A DNA stretch of 52,152 nucleotides from Schnuerera sp. xch1 (lineage in GTDB: Bacteria; Bacillota; Clostridia; Tissierellales; Tepidimicrobiaceae). Positions 33,064 to 40,710 of the stretch are shown piece after piece (positions within the stretch are counted from its first letter, which is position 1; the number at the start of each line of letters is the position of its first letter). The notes below the pieces were generated by a model. The model ran no database searches. It worked only from the letters and a program-made list of their open reading frames with translations, and was not told where the DNA came from. A program made the position numbers and the translations under genes. Location of the stretch: NCBI RefSeq assembly GCF_019931165.1, contig NZ_JAIOUP010000015.1:1-52152 (forward strand), written 5' to 3'.

Positions 33064-33093
33064 AAAAAAACAGCCTTCCATTTGAAAGACCGT
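33064..33093 (-). terminator. leader terminator/attenuator of the Toprim gene
   Basis: On the minus strand ACGGTCTTTC pairs with GGAAGGCTGT (some G-U pairs) around AAAT, followed by TTTTTTTA. It lies about 40 nt before the ATG at 33025. Confidence 0.7.
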
Positions 33094-33180
33094 AGTTTTT
33101 TTAACTATTTATTATTAATTTTCTTGATGCCTGCTTTAAATTAATATTTCCTTATTTATATCAAACCCACTTATTAGATT

Positions 33181-34125
33181 TTATCTCTGAGGTTTGATTT
33201 TTAAATTCTCATATAATTCTACCAGTATCCTTCCATTTCTTTTTTCTATAATAAGATTTAAAATTCTAAGGTAGTCATAAAATGTCTCAGGTTCCAAGGG
33301 TAAATCGAAATCTTCATAAGAATGATTACTCCAAAAGTCCATTGAGATATAATCCCCATCTTCATCTTTCATTAATTCACCATCATCAGATAACTGCATA
33401 AAATCTTGCAAATAGTTTTTTTCTACAAAATTATTCCAGTCTGTAAAATATCTTAGCCAATGTTTGCACAGTTCTATTGAAGTCTTCTCTTCTTTATTCT
33501 CTCTATTTGGATTTAGCAGCTGCTTTAATGGTTCGTTGTCATCAGGACACTTATACCATTTCTTGATTTGTTGCATAGTTAAATCCCAAAAATCATATCT
33601 AGCATACTTACCGCTACGCTCTGAATTGAAATAGCTTGGTACTGGAATCATATTTCCTATTGTATGATGTAATTTTGCATTTTTTTCTATTTGCTCCTTG
33701 ATTTTTTCATTACTTTCAAAGTGCTTTTCATAATGATTATACGTATTCGTAAACGATGTCATCGTATCACCCCGATAATATTCCTTTTTTTCATCATGGT
33801 TTATTACCAATTGATACTTATGATTTCGCACATAGTAAGGGATTTCATTATACTGTCTAGTAGGTCTATCACCATTAACTTTTTTCCCTTTTAAAAAACC
33901 CCAAACCTTATAATACACATATAATGCCAGTTCACAAACATCACAGTCTATAGAATCATTATCATGTGGAGACTTATATTTTTTATACTTTTTCCATTTT
34001 TCAATATTAGTATCACTCTCTATTAAATACAGTAACGATTTATACTCATCTTTCATATCATATATAATAGGTTTCTCATCTTTAAATAATACAAATCTTA
34101 CATATTCTTCAATCATATTAAGCAA
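33181..34125 (-). CDS. unrecognised 314-residue cargo protein
   Basis: A soluble, highly charged protein rich in Tyr, Trp and Lys. It has a CDVCELALYVYYKVWGFLKG segment, a Thr/Ser-rich patch (GDTMTSFTNTYNHYEKHFES) and KLHHTIGNMIPVPSYFNSER, a motif I have seen in uncharacterised bacterial proteins with a TIGN pattern. No enzyme motif is evident. It lies with a broken GIY-YIG-like ORF between the relaxase remnant and the Toprim gene of element B, a typical place for defence or accessory cargo. It appears intact, with ATG 34125. The function is unknown. Confidence 0.6.
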   Translation of the reverse strand: MLNMIEEYVRFVLFKDEKPIIYDMKDEYKSLLYLIESDTNIEKWKKYKKYKSPHDNDSIDCDVCELALYVYYKVWGFLKGKKVNGDRPTRQYNEIPYYVRNHKYQLVINHDEKKEYYRGDTMTSFTNTYNHYEKHFESNEKIKEQIEKNAKLHHTIGNMIPVPSYFNSERSGKYARYDFWDLTMQQIKKWYKCPDDNEPLKQLLNPNRENKEEKTSIELCKHWLRYFTDWNNFVEKNYLQDFMQLSDDGELMKDEDGDYISMDFWSNHSYEDFDLPLEPETFYDYLRILNLIIEKRNGRILVELYENLKIKPQR

Positions 34126-34182
34126 ATTCCTTTCTAATAAATTCCTATTTACCGTTGTGACACAAATCCTTCATATATAGGT

Positions 34183-34374
34183 TCATATTTTACCGATTTT
34201 TAAGAAACTACCATTATACCAAAATGTATACACACCCATCATTCCAATTGGCAAGCTTTGAGGACTATGGGGTATACCTCTATCCATTACTTTATATTTG
34301 TCTTTATGTATGGGTTTCCCTAACATTTCAGAGACCTCTTCAATTATCTTTTTAAATTCACCTAAATAGTTCAA
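34183..34374 (-). pseudogene. N-terminal fragment of a GIY-YIG-like protein
   Basis: A 63-residue ORF ending abruptly: MNYLGEFKKIIEEVSEMLGK at the start and GMMGVYTFWYNGSFLKIGKI at the end. The last part resembles the opening strands of GIY-YIG-type proteins (VYxFxYNGxxLKIGKAG), after which the rest of the catalytic domain is missing. Downstream DNA shows no continuation in another frame that I can recognise. It is probably a truncated gene, lost along with the decay of element B. Confidence 0.5.
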
Positions 34375-34501
34375 TGGTCATTACCTCGCATAAGTTCTTC
34401 TTTATTAATCATTTACGTTTATCTTTACATTCTCATTATACAGCAGCTAGATATCTTTTAAAATAAAAACTTATAAACAAGCACGATGTAGCTTTAAAAT
34501 A

Positions 34502-34948
34502 TCAAAGTATAATTTCCTGCTCATGATCATCTCTCTTATGTCCCTGAGCAACTTTCTTTTCTCTCAACTTTTTCATAAGCTTACTATCAATTTTAAGTCC
34601 CACCCCTGATGATTTTAAGAGAATATTATCCTCAAATATTTCACTCATATGGTGGAGCATCCTCGATGCTACAAGACAAACAGATGGATTATGGATCTTA
34701 TCCATATTTTTAAGAAAAAACGTTGCATATTCATTTCCCTATTCAGCAGATAGGTCAAAATACTTTTGAGCTATTTCTTTGTATTCCGTTATATACTTTC
34801 CCAGCAAATATAATTTCCCTAGCATATATTGCGCAAACTGGTTTCCATTGTCAGATGCTATCTCTAGAAACTTAACAGCTCTTTTTATATCTTCTTCCTT
34901 GGGATTCTCTTCTTTAAGAATTACCTTTGCCTTGCCATAATAAAAAAA
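34502..34948 (-). pseudogene. 3' remnant of a MobP-type relaxase with Sel1 repeats, plus an in-frame stop
   Basis: A single frame from 34948 to 34502 reads the C-terminal end of a Tn1549-type relaxase: Sel1-like repeats (NGNQFAQYMLGKLYLLGK, YFDLSAE), then NEYATFFLKNMDKIHNPS, ASRMLHHMSEIFEDN and the tail DSKLMKKLREKKVAQGHKRD. Between SAE and GNEY stands a TAG at 34741-34739 where a CAG (Gln) would be expected. Its 5' end is repeat copy 3, so the catalytic relaxase domain is gone. Two smaller ORFs, from a GTG at 34963 and ATG at 34705, are parts of this same remnant. Confidence 0.8.
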
Positions 34949-34981
34949 TAATAAGTTAATCACCTGGCACCGCTATTTATT
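34949..34981. repeat. 33-bp junction repeat, copy 3
   Basis: The same 33 bases as copies 1 and 2. It joins the 5' part of an ArdA gene (right) to the relaxase 3' remnant (left). In the ArdA frame it adds INSGAR and a TGA stop at 34962-34960. TAATAA/TTATTA form short end inverted repeats. Confidence 0.95.
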
Positions 34982-35739
34982 ATTGCATCAGCAGAAATAA
35001 TATCTAATACTTCTTTTGAAAAATTGTCATCTATAATTGTAACTTCACAATCATGTAAGTAAGAAGTTTCTAATCTCATCAGTGCCTTTTCAATTTCAAT
35101 ATCAGAACAAGGAAGATAGATAAATTCATTTGCACCTTTTGCGCTTAGCTGTATTGTTGCCACAGTTTCTTTCCAATGATATTGAGGAAACTGCTTGCCA
35201 TTATATATTTGCTCTGGTTCATTGCTATTCTTATATAAGACTCCATAAGGAGTAATTCTAAAATTAGGATTGTTATTTATTACCTCCATTGCAATGGATT
35301 CACCATCAAACTCTTCTAATTCTCTATTATCTACTGCTTGCTTTTCTGATAGATATAAATCTTTTCCTACGGTTTCTAGATTATTAAAGTCACTTACAAG
35401 GCTATAGCAATGAGTATTAAAGCTTAGATTGATTAATTCTGCTATTGTTTTAGGATTTTCTACAAAGGCTGAAGCAAAAAATACTTTTCTTTCCTTTGTA
35501 TCGAAACTATCCATCCTCTTATATAGGAAATTTAATTCATCGATATTGCACTCTTTACCTTTTAAAACTTCATTCATATCTGAATCATAGACCACTCCAT
35601 CAATATAACAGTTGGGAGCAGCTGAAACTTCAATCTCTAGTTGATTATATACATTGGATATTTCATTTTCCTCATAAGGAAAATTAAACATAATTGACTC
35701 ATCTTCTTTTCTGTCGATTCTTTTTAATCTAATTAGCAT
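34960..35739 (-). pseudogene. truncated ArdA-like antirestriction gene (element B)
   Basis: 259 residues homologous to the first half of the 555-residue ArdA at 24601-26268: CNIDELNFLYKRMDSFDTKE, IAELINLSFNTHCYSLVSDF and FIYLPCSDIEIEKALMRLET. Similarity ends near IISADA, and the last six residues (INSGAR) come from repeat copy 3. The second ArdA unit and the C-terminal module are missing. The first unit is complete, so the product could still fold, but I class it as broken. It lies 14 bases after the conserved right-end protein gene. Confidence 0.8.
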
Positions 35740-35753
35740 ATCTGTCCTCCATC

Positions 35754-36443
35754 CTATTTTTTAATTGAAAATACATCTGCACCATACTTTGCTATTAATG
35801 ATGCATTGATTATTATCTTAAATGCAGTATCATCGATAAGTTCTTTATCTGCTATCTCACTGATTCTTATATATTCTCTTCCTGTGGATATAGTTTTTGC
35901 CGTTTGGTAAAGGGCATAGCCTTCTGTACTAATTTGTCTAAGATGTATCTGTGAAAAATCAAATCCATTTAAACAAACCGCATGCTCCGAGATTTTCCAT
36001 AATACTTCATCAGCAGTAAGAAGAAATATTACAGCAAGGTAGCTTGGCGATCCACCCTCTATACCAATATCTTGTTTCTGAATTAAATGGTAAAATCTTC
36101 TCTTGTGGTTATGATTTAAAAATAGTTCTCCAGTAAATCTGCTGCTAAGTAATTTCAATCTATCTTTTAGGGAATAATTTCTTATTCTTCCAAAGCAATC
36201 TTTTATCAGATCTGTATATTCAATTTCATGCGCCTCTAGTTTTTCTTTGAAACAAAAACAATCATTAGGGTTACCTCTGCTTTTAACCTTTACTACACAA
36301 CCATTACAAATCTTAATACCTCCTTCAGAATTAAAATGATTATTAATGACTATTCCACTTCTTCTTTGAGGGAAATTAGGTGCCAGCATCATTAGCTGCT
36401 CTATCCCTCCTAGTGACGTACCATACATAAAATATCTAGACAT
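35754..36443 (-). CDS. conserved ICE right-end protein, element B copy
   Basis: A 229-residue homologue of the 26285-26941 protein (SRYFMYGTSLGGIEQLMMLA, RRSGIVINNHFNSEGG, YALYQTAKTISTGREYIRIS). It differs by an insertion around residues 55-65 (CNGCVVKVKSRG) containing two Cys. ATG 36443 has AAAGGA upstream; a longer ORF start is unlikely. As in A, a hairpin with a T8 tract lies in its leader and ArdA follows, so order is conserved. The function is unknown; presence in both elements implies a core role. Confidence 0.65.
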   Translation of the reverse strand: MSRYFMYGTSLGGIEQLMMLAPNFPQRRSGIVINNHFNSEGGIKICNGCVVKVKSRGNPNDCFCFKEKLEAHEIEYTDLIKDCFGRIRNYSLKDRLKLLSSRFTGELFLNHNHKRRFYHLIQKQDIGIEGGSPSYLAVIFLLTADEVLWKISEHAVCLNGFDFSQIHLRQISTEGYALYQTAKTISTGREYIRISEIADKELIDDTAFKIIINASLIAKYGADVFSIKK

Positions 36444-36483
36444 TGTTCTCATTCCTTTCTTTCTATTTTTGAGTATAAAAAAA

Positions 36484-36522
36484 AGACTAAGCCTATAGGT
36501 CATTGACCTAAAAACTTAGTCT
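36484..36522 (-). terminator. leader terminator/attenuator, element B copy
   Basis: AGACTAAG pairs with CTTAGTCT, and TAGGTCA with TGACCTA inside. On the minus strand it runs into TTTTTTTT, about 41 nt before the ATG at 36443. It matches the position of the 26980-27023 hairpin of element A. Confidence 0.8.
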
Positions 36523-36545
36523 CTTAATATCTTTATTATGTTGTA

Positions 36546-36662
36546 TCAATCATTTTCTTGATTAAATAAATCTTTAAATATTTGGGTATTTACTTTTATA
36601 TTTGAAGCCTCATCAAAATTTTTTAATTTCATAACTGCTATTTCATCTGCAGTTAGAATTTA
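36546..36662 (-). pseudogene. C-terminal fragment of an unknown gene
   Basis: A frame without a start reads ILTADEIAVMKLKNFDE, then SNIKVNTQIFKDLFNQEND and a stop at 36548-36546. The protein-like composition suggests the remnant of a helical protein whose 5' part was lost when the DUF4180 cargo arrived. I do not recognise it. Confidence 0.35.
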
Positions 36663-36681
36663 TATTAAAAACTAATCGCAC

Positions 36682-37047
36682 TTAGTAAGCCAATGCCAAT
36701 TTTTCTACAGCTTCTTCTAAATTATCTACAAAGAAAATGTCATTGCCGTTATTACACTCATAAATAAAATCATGCAAAGGCTTACTCGTATACTTGGAAT
36801 AGTCACCGATTATTGCTATTTTAAATTTATAATTAATCAGTTTTTGACATACTTCACCTGCTATACCGCTGCTAAGAGTGAAGAACTTTTCACTTATACT
36901 ATCTTTGTCTAAAATAATTCGGCTACAATCTTTTTCATATTTAACCGTCATCATAAGATCAAGCGCAGATTGCGAGTCAATTATTATAATATTTTCACTC
37001 TCAATATATAAAATGGAATCTTTATTACCTAAAAAAGTGTATTTCAT
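36682..37047 (-). CDS. DUF4180 protein
   Basis: A 121-residue protein of the DUF4180 family: ESENIIIIDSQSALDLMMTV, FKIAIIGDYSKYTSKPLHDF and IYECNNGNDIFFVDNLEEAV. The family has no proven function and often accompanies PadR regulators. The PadR protein two genes upstream carries a similar domain at its C-terminus. It follows the hydrolase gene by 17 bases, in one operon with PadR. It looks intact. Confidence 0.85.
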   Translation of the reverse strand: MKYTFLGNKDSILYIESENIIIIDSQSALDLMMTVKYEKDCSRIILDKDSISEKFFTLSSGIAGEVCQKLINYKFKIAIIGDYSKYTSKPLHDFIYECNNGNDIFFVDNLEEAVEKLALAY

Positions 37048-37064
37048 TATTGCGTATCTCCTTC

Positions 37065-37904
37065 TTATTTTATTTGTTCAAGTATTGTATCATTAACATT
37101 TATTATACTGTGTCCTCTATCAGGAAAAACATTAATCCTTGCTTCTGGAATAAGCTTTTTCAAGCGGTCAACAGTCTCTATAGAATTCAGAATTATATCT
37201 TTTACTCCAACAAATAAGAATACTGGCATAGTCAGGTGCCTTATATCATCATCACTAAAAATAGGTATTGGTTCACGCCTTGAATTGAAATTTTGTGTTA
37301 TAACTCTTTGATAGTTTAATATAATCTCTGGAATATCAACATCACCGTTAATTTTCTTAAACAATCTTCTGATACCTTTTTCACCGAACAACATATGAAA
37401 TAATGCTGTAAATATAAATTTTTTGTTTTGTGTTCCTATACCAGCAGGACATAGTAAAACCAATTTATCAACTTTTTCTGGATATCGCATGGCAAATTTA
37501 GTTGCCAACCATGCACCTAAAGATGCTCCAATAACAACCGCCTTATTTATAGATAGCTCATTAAATACGTCATATAGCCATTCATCCAAATCTGATGTTG
37601 TAAATGGATATTGTCTCTCATCACTTCTCCCTGGTTCTCCAGGCATATCAATCGCATACACTCGATATCTTTGAGAATATTTCATGATATCACTTATCCA
37701 CATACTTGAATTCATACTGCTCCCATGTAGCAAAACCATAGGTTGTGAGGAAATATCTCCCGCCGTTATCAAAAATGTATTTCCATGTCGAGTATTTATA
37801 TTTACTTTTTCAAATGGTATTGTCAGCTCTTCAAGAAGCATATCATAGTATTTTAGTACTTCATCTCTGCCTCGTTCTGTTTTGAATGCTTTATTATAAT
37901 TCAT
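37065..37904 (-). CDS. alpha/beta hydrolase
   Basis: A 279-residue alpha/beta-fold hydrolase. HGSSMNSSMW forms the oxyanion loop, GASLGAW holds the nucleophilic Ser (about residue 128), VGVKD the acidic residue and DRGHSI the catalytic His. The overall layout fits carboxylesterases or haloalkane/epoxide-type enzymes; the substrate cannot be told. It abuts the PadR gene (stop at 37905) and precedes DUF4180, so it is under PadR control. Possible roles are detoxification or modification of a compound sensed by PadR, inferred from the operon. Confidence 0.88.
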   Translation of the reverse strand: MNYNKAFKTERGRDEVLKYYDMLLEELTIPFEKVNINTRHGNTFLITAGDISSQPMVLLHGSSMNSSMWISDIMKYSQRYRVYAIDMPGEPGRSDERQYPFTTSDLDEWLYDVFNELSINKAVVIGASLGAWLATKFAMRYPEKVDKLVLLCPAGIGTQNKKFIFTALFHMLFGEKGIRRLFKKINGDVDIPEIILNYQRVITQNFNSRREPIPIFSDDDIRHLTMPVFLFVGVKDIILNSIETVDRLKKLIPEARINVFPDRGHSIINVNDTILEQIK

Positions 37905-38900
37905 TTAAATTTCCTCCTTTTGTTTTAGGCTTAAAAACCATTTTTCTGCATCATTTATATTTTTAAATACTCTAAGAATATCATTTTTACTGCTTTCAGC
38001 AATTGAATCTTTAAATTCACTTTTTATGTTATTCATATCTTTAATAACAATTGCAGACTTAATATTATAAATTGTGAATTTTTGAAGTAAAGTTCCAACC
38101 AATCCTTTTTTTAATTCAAGTAAATCTTTAGAAAGTGTTTCACTATCGAATAACACAAATTGCGTATTGTTTTCAGTTAATGCAACAATTATGTCTAATA
38201 TATTTTTCTCTGTATCAAGTTTATTTTCTGAATCACTAAAATAAATATAACTTATTTCATTACAGCTGTTTAAGGTATACTTCATAATACCGTTGTTTTT
38301 TTCTTCCCGACCACTCACTTTCATATTTGCATTTTCAATTACGTCATTCTCATTAGTAATATTAGCAATAGCTCCTCGCAAGTCTTGAATCCATTTCAAT
38401 TCATTTTCGTATTCTTTTAGAATATTATTGTTGATAAAACTCCATACTGTTGTTTCCAAGGCAGTTGCTCTGTCCGATAAAAAAATAGTATTCTGTTTCT
38501 GATTTCTGTTTTTTTCCATTAATAACTGTGTCTTAATTTGATTTTCATATCCATTAAGAATCATGTTCAATTCATAGGTATTAATGTGATTGAAACATGC
38601 GAGCTGAATAAGAAAAGGCTTCTTTATTTCATTTGGTTCAGATGGAGAAAGCACCCATTCTTTTAGAGTAGCCAGCCCTTCATTGGTTATTGTATAAATT
38701 TTTTTTGTTGGTGAACTTTCTTGATGTTTGACTACATTAGTTACCAACCCTTTATTAAGTAGCTCTGTTAGCGATTTATATATTTGGTTATTATTTCCTG
38801 ACCAATACATAAAAGTGGAGTTTTGAATAACTTTTTTTATATCGTATCCTGTCATTGACTTATAGCTCAATATCCCCAAAATTGCATAATTGATTGACAT
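37905..38900 (-). CDS. PadR-type regulator fused to a DUF4180-like domain
   Basis: A 331-residue fusion. Residues 1-110 are a PadR winged helix (ILGILSYKSMTGYDIKKVI, then LTELLNKGLVTNVVKHQESS), followed by a helical Vir_act_alpha_C-like region (FNHINTYELNMILNGYENQI). The C-terminal 130 residues resemble DUF4180, which also exists as a separate gene in the same operon (36682). PadR proteins repress by binding ATGT/ACAT-type dyads. A perfect dyad with two ACATATGT cores lies 12 bases upstream of the start, so autoregulation is likely. It leads the operon with hydrolase and DUF4180. Confidence 0.85.
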   Translation of the reverse strand: MSINYAILGILSYKSMTGYDIKKVIQNSTFMYWSGNNNQIYKSLTELLNKGLVTNVVKHQESSPTKKIYTITNEGLATLKEWVLSPSEPNEIKKPFLIQLACFNHINTYELNMILNGYENQIKTQLLMEKNRNQKQNTIFLSDRATALETTVWSFINNNILKEYENELKWIQDLRGAIANITNENDVIENANMKVSGREEKNNGIMKYTLNSCNEISYIYFSDSENKLDTEKNILDIIVALTENNTQFVLFDSETLSKDLLELKKGLVGTLLQKFTIYNIKSAIVIKDMNNIKSEFKDSIAESSKNDILRVFKNINDAEKWFLSLKQKEEI

Positions 38901-38912
38901 GTTTCAACCTCC

Positions 38913-38956
38913 TTATTTAATAACATATGTTAACAGTAACATATGTTATTAAATAA
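38913..38956. promoter_or_regulatory. PadR operator: perfect 20-bp inverted repeat
   Basis: 38913-38932 and 38937-38956 are exact reverse complements separated by ACAG. Each arm contains AACATATGTTA, so the whole holds two ACATATGT palindromes with centres 16 bp apart. It stands directly upstream of the PadR start codon and fits two PadR dimers on adjacent faces. It may also overlap the promoter. Confidence 0.85.
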
Positions 38957-38972
38957 GTCAACAAATAAAATA

Positions 38973-39280
38973 AAGCCTATCATAATAAGTTGAGTAAAGA
39001 CTTCACTTCTTGGGATTAAATATTTAGTTTAGATTTATATAAAACAAACGCACAAAGACTTTTACATCTCAGTGCGTTTATATTCTATGTCTCCCTACAA
39101 AATTTATCTCGTTTTACCCTATGTCATCTATAAATCACCCCAAAAACAGGGGTCAAAAAACGGTGTTTTTTTGCTCTTTTTTCGCTACAAAATCGTCCTC
39201 TGACTACTATATGTTGTGGTCAACCTCTACTTTTTCTCCTCCGAACCACAATACGTCATCAGAATTATACTCTCAACGTG
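38973..39280. repeat. element-end repeat, copy beside rlmD
   Basis: This is the homologue of 26985-27394. It contains the GCCTAT/GACTTCAC block, the ATCTCAGTGC hairpin arm, ATGTCATCTATAAA and ATGTTGTG, and runs into the last codons of rlmD, where GTCATCAGAATT (39255-39266) is the shared core. There is no gene between 38957 and 39226 apart from this. I read it as the right end of element B and its att site in rlmD. Confidence 0.7.
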
Positions 39281-40594
39281 AGCGGTATGAGGAAACATAT
39301 CAACTGGCTGCACCTCTACTACTTTGTATCCTTCTTCCACTAAATATCCTAAATCCCTAGCCAATGTTGATGGATTGCAGGATACGTAGACTATCTTTTG
39401 TGGGTTAGCTTCTATAATTGAATCCACCAATGACCTATCCAATCCTTTTCTTGGTGGGTCTACTATTATGGAATCTAATTTAATGCCTTTTCCAATTAGT
39501 TTGGGAAGTATCTCTTCACTTTTTCCTAATACGAACTCAACATTCTTTATTCTATTTAACTTCGTGTTCTCCTTAGCATCTTCTATAGCTTCCTTTACAA
39601 TTTCCACTCCATATACCTTTTTTACATATCTGGAAATATATAATGATATAGTTCCTATCCCACAATATAAATCTGCTACTATTTCTTCTCCTTTCGGGTC
39701 TAAGTATTCCACTACTTTATCATATAGTACTTCTGTTTGAACAGGATTCACCTGAAAAAAAGATTTTGGGGAAATTAAAAATTTATACTCTCCTATATAA
39801 TCTATAATCTTATTCTCTCCAAATAATTTTATATACTTTGACCCTAGTACTACAGAGGTATCTTTATTATTAATATTTTGATATATACTTACTACATTTA
39901 TATGTGATGAAAAAAGAACCGTCCTCAGTTCATCTTTGTGGGGAAGCTTTTCATCCTTAGTTACGATTATTACCATTACATTATTATCTTTAGTTGTTCT
40001 GATGATTAAATTTTTAATAACTCCTCTTTTAGTCTTTCTATCATAGCCTTCCACCTTGTATTTTTTCATATATTCCTTTATTAACTCTATTATCACATCT
40101 ACAGTCTCTTTCTGGATGATAGACTTCTCTACTGGATATATGTCATGGGTTTCTCTTTTAAAATAGCCTATTTCGAAATTTTTACCTACTTTAAATTCTC
40201 CTTTATTTCTATATCTATAGGGATAATCCATTCCAATTGTATCTCTAACTGGTACATTTTTTATTTTTCCTATCCGTTTCAAATTATTTTTTACAATATC
40301 CTTTTTTAACTCCAATTGCTTTTCGTATTTCAAATTATGTAGTTCACAACCATCACACTGAGCAGAATATTCACATTTAGGTTCTACTCTATATGGCGAC
40401 TCGTCCAATATTTCTAGTGTTTTACCTATTCCAAATCGTTTTTTAAGCTTTACTATTTCAAATAATACCTTATCTCCTAAGGTACAGCCTTCAATAAAAA
40501 AGGTAAATCCCTGGTATCTACCTACACCCATTCCTTTATTATTTATATCGATAATTTCTGATCTTATTCTATCTCCTATTCTAAAATTCATCAT
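39227..40594 (-). CDS. rlmD: 23S rRNA (uracil-5-)-methyltransferase RlmD/RumA, element insertion target
   Basis: A 455-residue RNA m5U methyltransferase. An N-terminal TRAM domain is followed by the iron-sulfur segment CEYSAQCDGC, SAM-binding DLYCGIGTISLYI, DPPRKGLD and the catalytic Cys in YVSCNPSTLARD. The fourth cluster Cys is not obvious: where many homologues have a Cys after VE-type residues, this reads PVEKSIIQ, so the cluster may differ. MMNFR at 40594 has GAAAGGAG upstream. Its 3' end matches a copy at the A/B element junction, and I recall rumA as the target of CTn5-like elements. The last residues (GSEEKK) may be element-supplied. Confidence 0.9.
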   Translation of the reverse strand: MMNFRIGDRIRSEIIDINNKGMGVGRYQGFTFFIEGCTLGDKVLFEIVKLKKRFGIGKTLEILDESPYRVEPKCEYSAQCDGCELHNLKYEKQLELKKDIVKNNLKRIGKIKNVPVRDTIGMDYPYRYRNKGEFKVGKNFEIGYFKRETHDIYPVEKSIIQKETVDVIIELIKEYMKKYKVEGYDRKTKRGVIKNLIIRTTKDNNVMVIIVTKDEKLPHKDELRTVLFSSHINVVSIYQNINNKDTSVVLGSKYIKLFGENKIIDYIGEYKFLISPKSFFQVNPVQTEVLYDKVVEYLDPKGEEIVADLYCGIGTISLYISRYVKKVYGVEIVKEAIEDAKENTKLNRIKNVEFVLGKSEEILPKLIGKGIKLDSIIVDPPRKGLDRSLVDSIIEANPQKIVYVSCNPSTLARDLGYLVEEGYKVVEVQPVDMFPHTAHVESIILMTYCGSEEKK

Positions 40595-40615
40595 AAATAC
40601 TCCTTTCAAAAAAAC

Positions 40616-40634
40616 AAGGCACGAAACGTGCCTT
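40616..40634 (-). terminator. terminator between fxsA and rlmD
   Basis: On the minus strand AAGGCACG and CGTGCCTT pair around TTT, followed by GTTTTTTT. It ends the pfkA-pyk-fxsA transcript and lies 22 nt before the rlmD start, so it could also attenuate rlmD. Confidence 0.85.
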
Positions 40635-40710
40635 TATAGAATCAGTTCCCCTATTTTTGCCTTTCTTGATTATACCCAACATTTTTATATATATACATTT
40701 AATGGTATAG

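Noticed and set aside
34502-34963. Two separate small proteins (67 and 74 codons)
   Set aside because: Both lie in one frame of a relaxase C-terminus interrupted by TAG and are better described as one pseudogene; the GTG start lies inside the 33-bp repeat.
38913-38956. Transposon terminal inverted repeat
   Set aside because: The dyad is centred just before a PadR gene with PadR-type ACATATGT cores and no transposase nearby, so an operator fits better.
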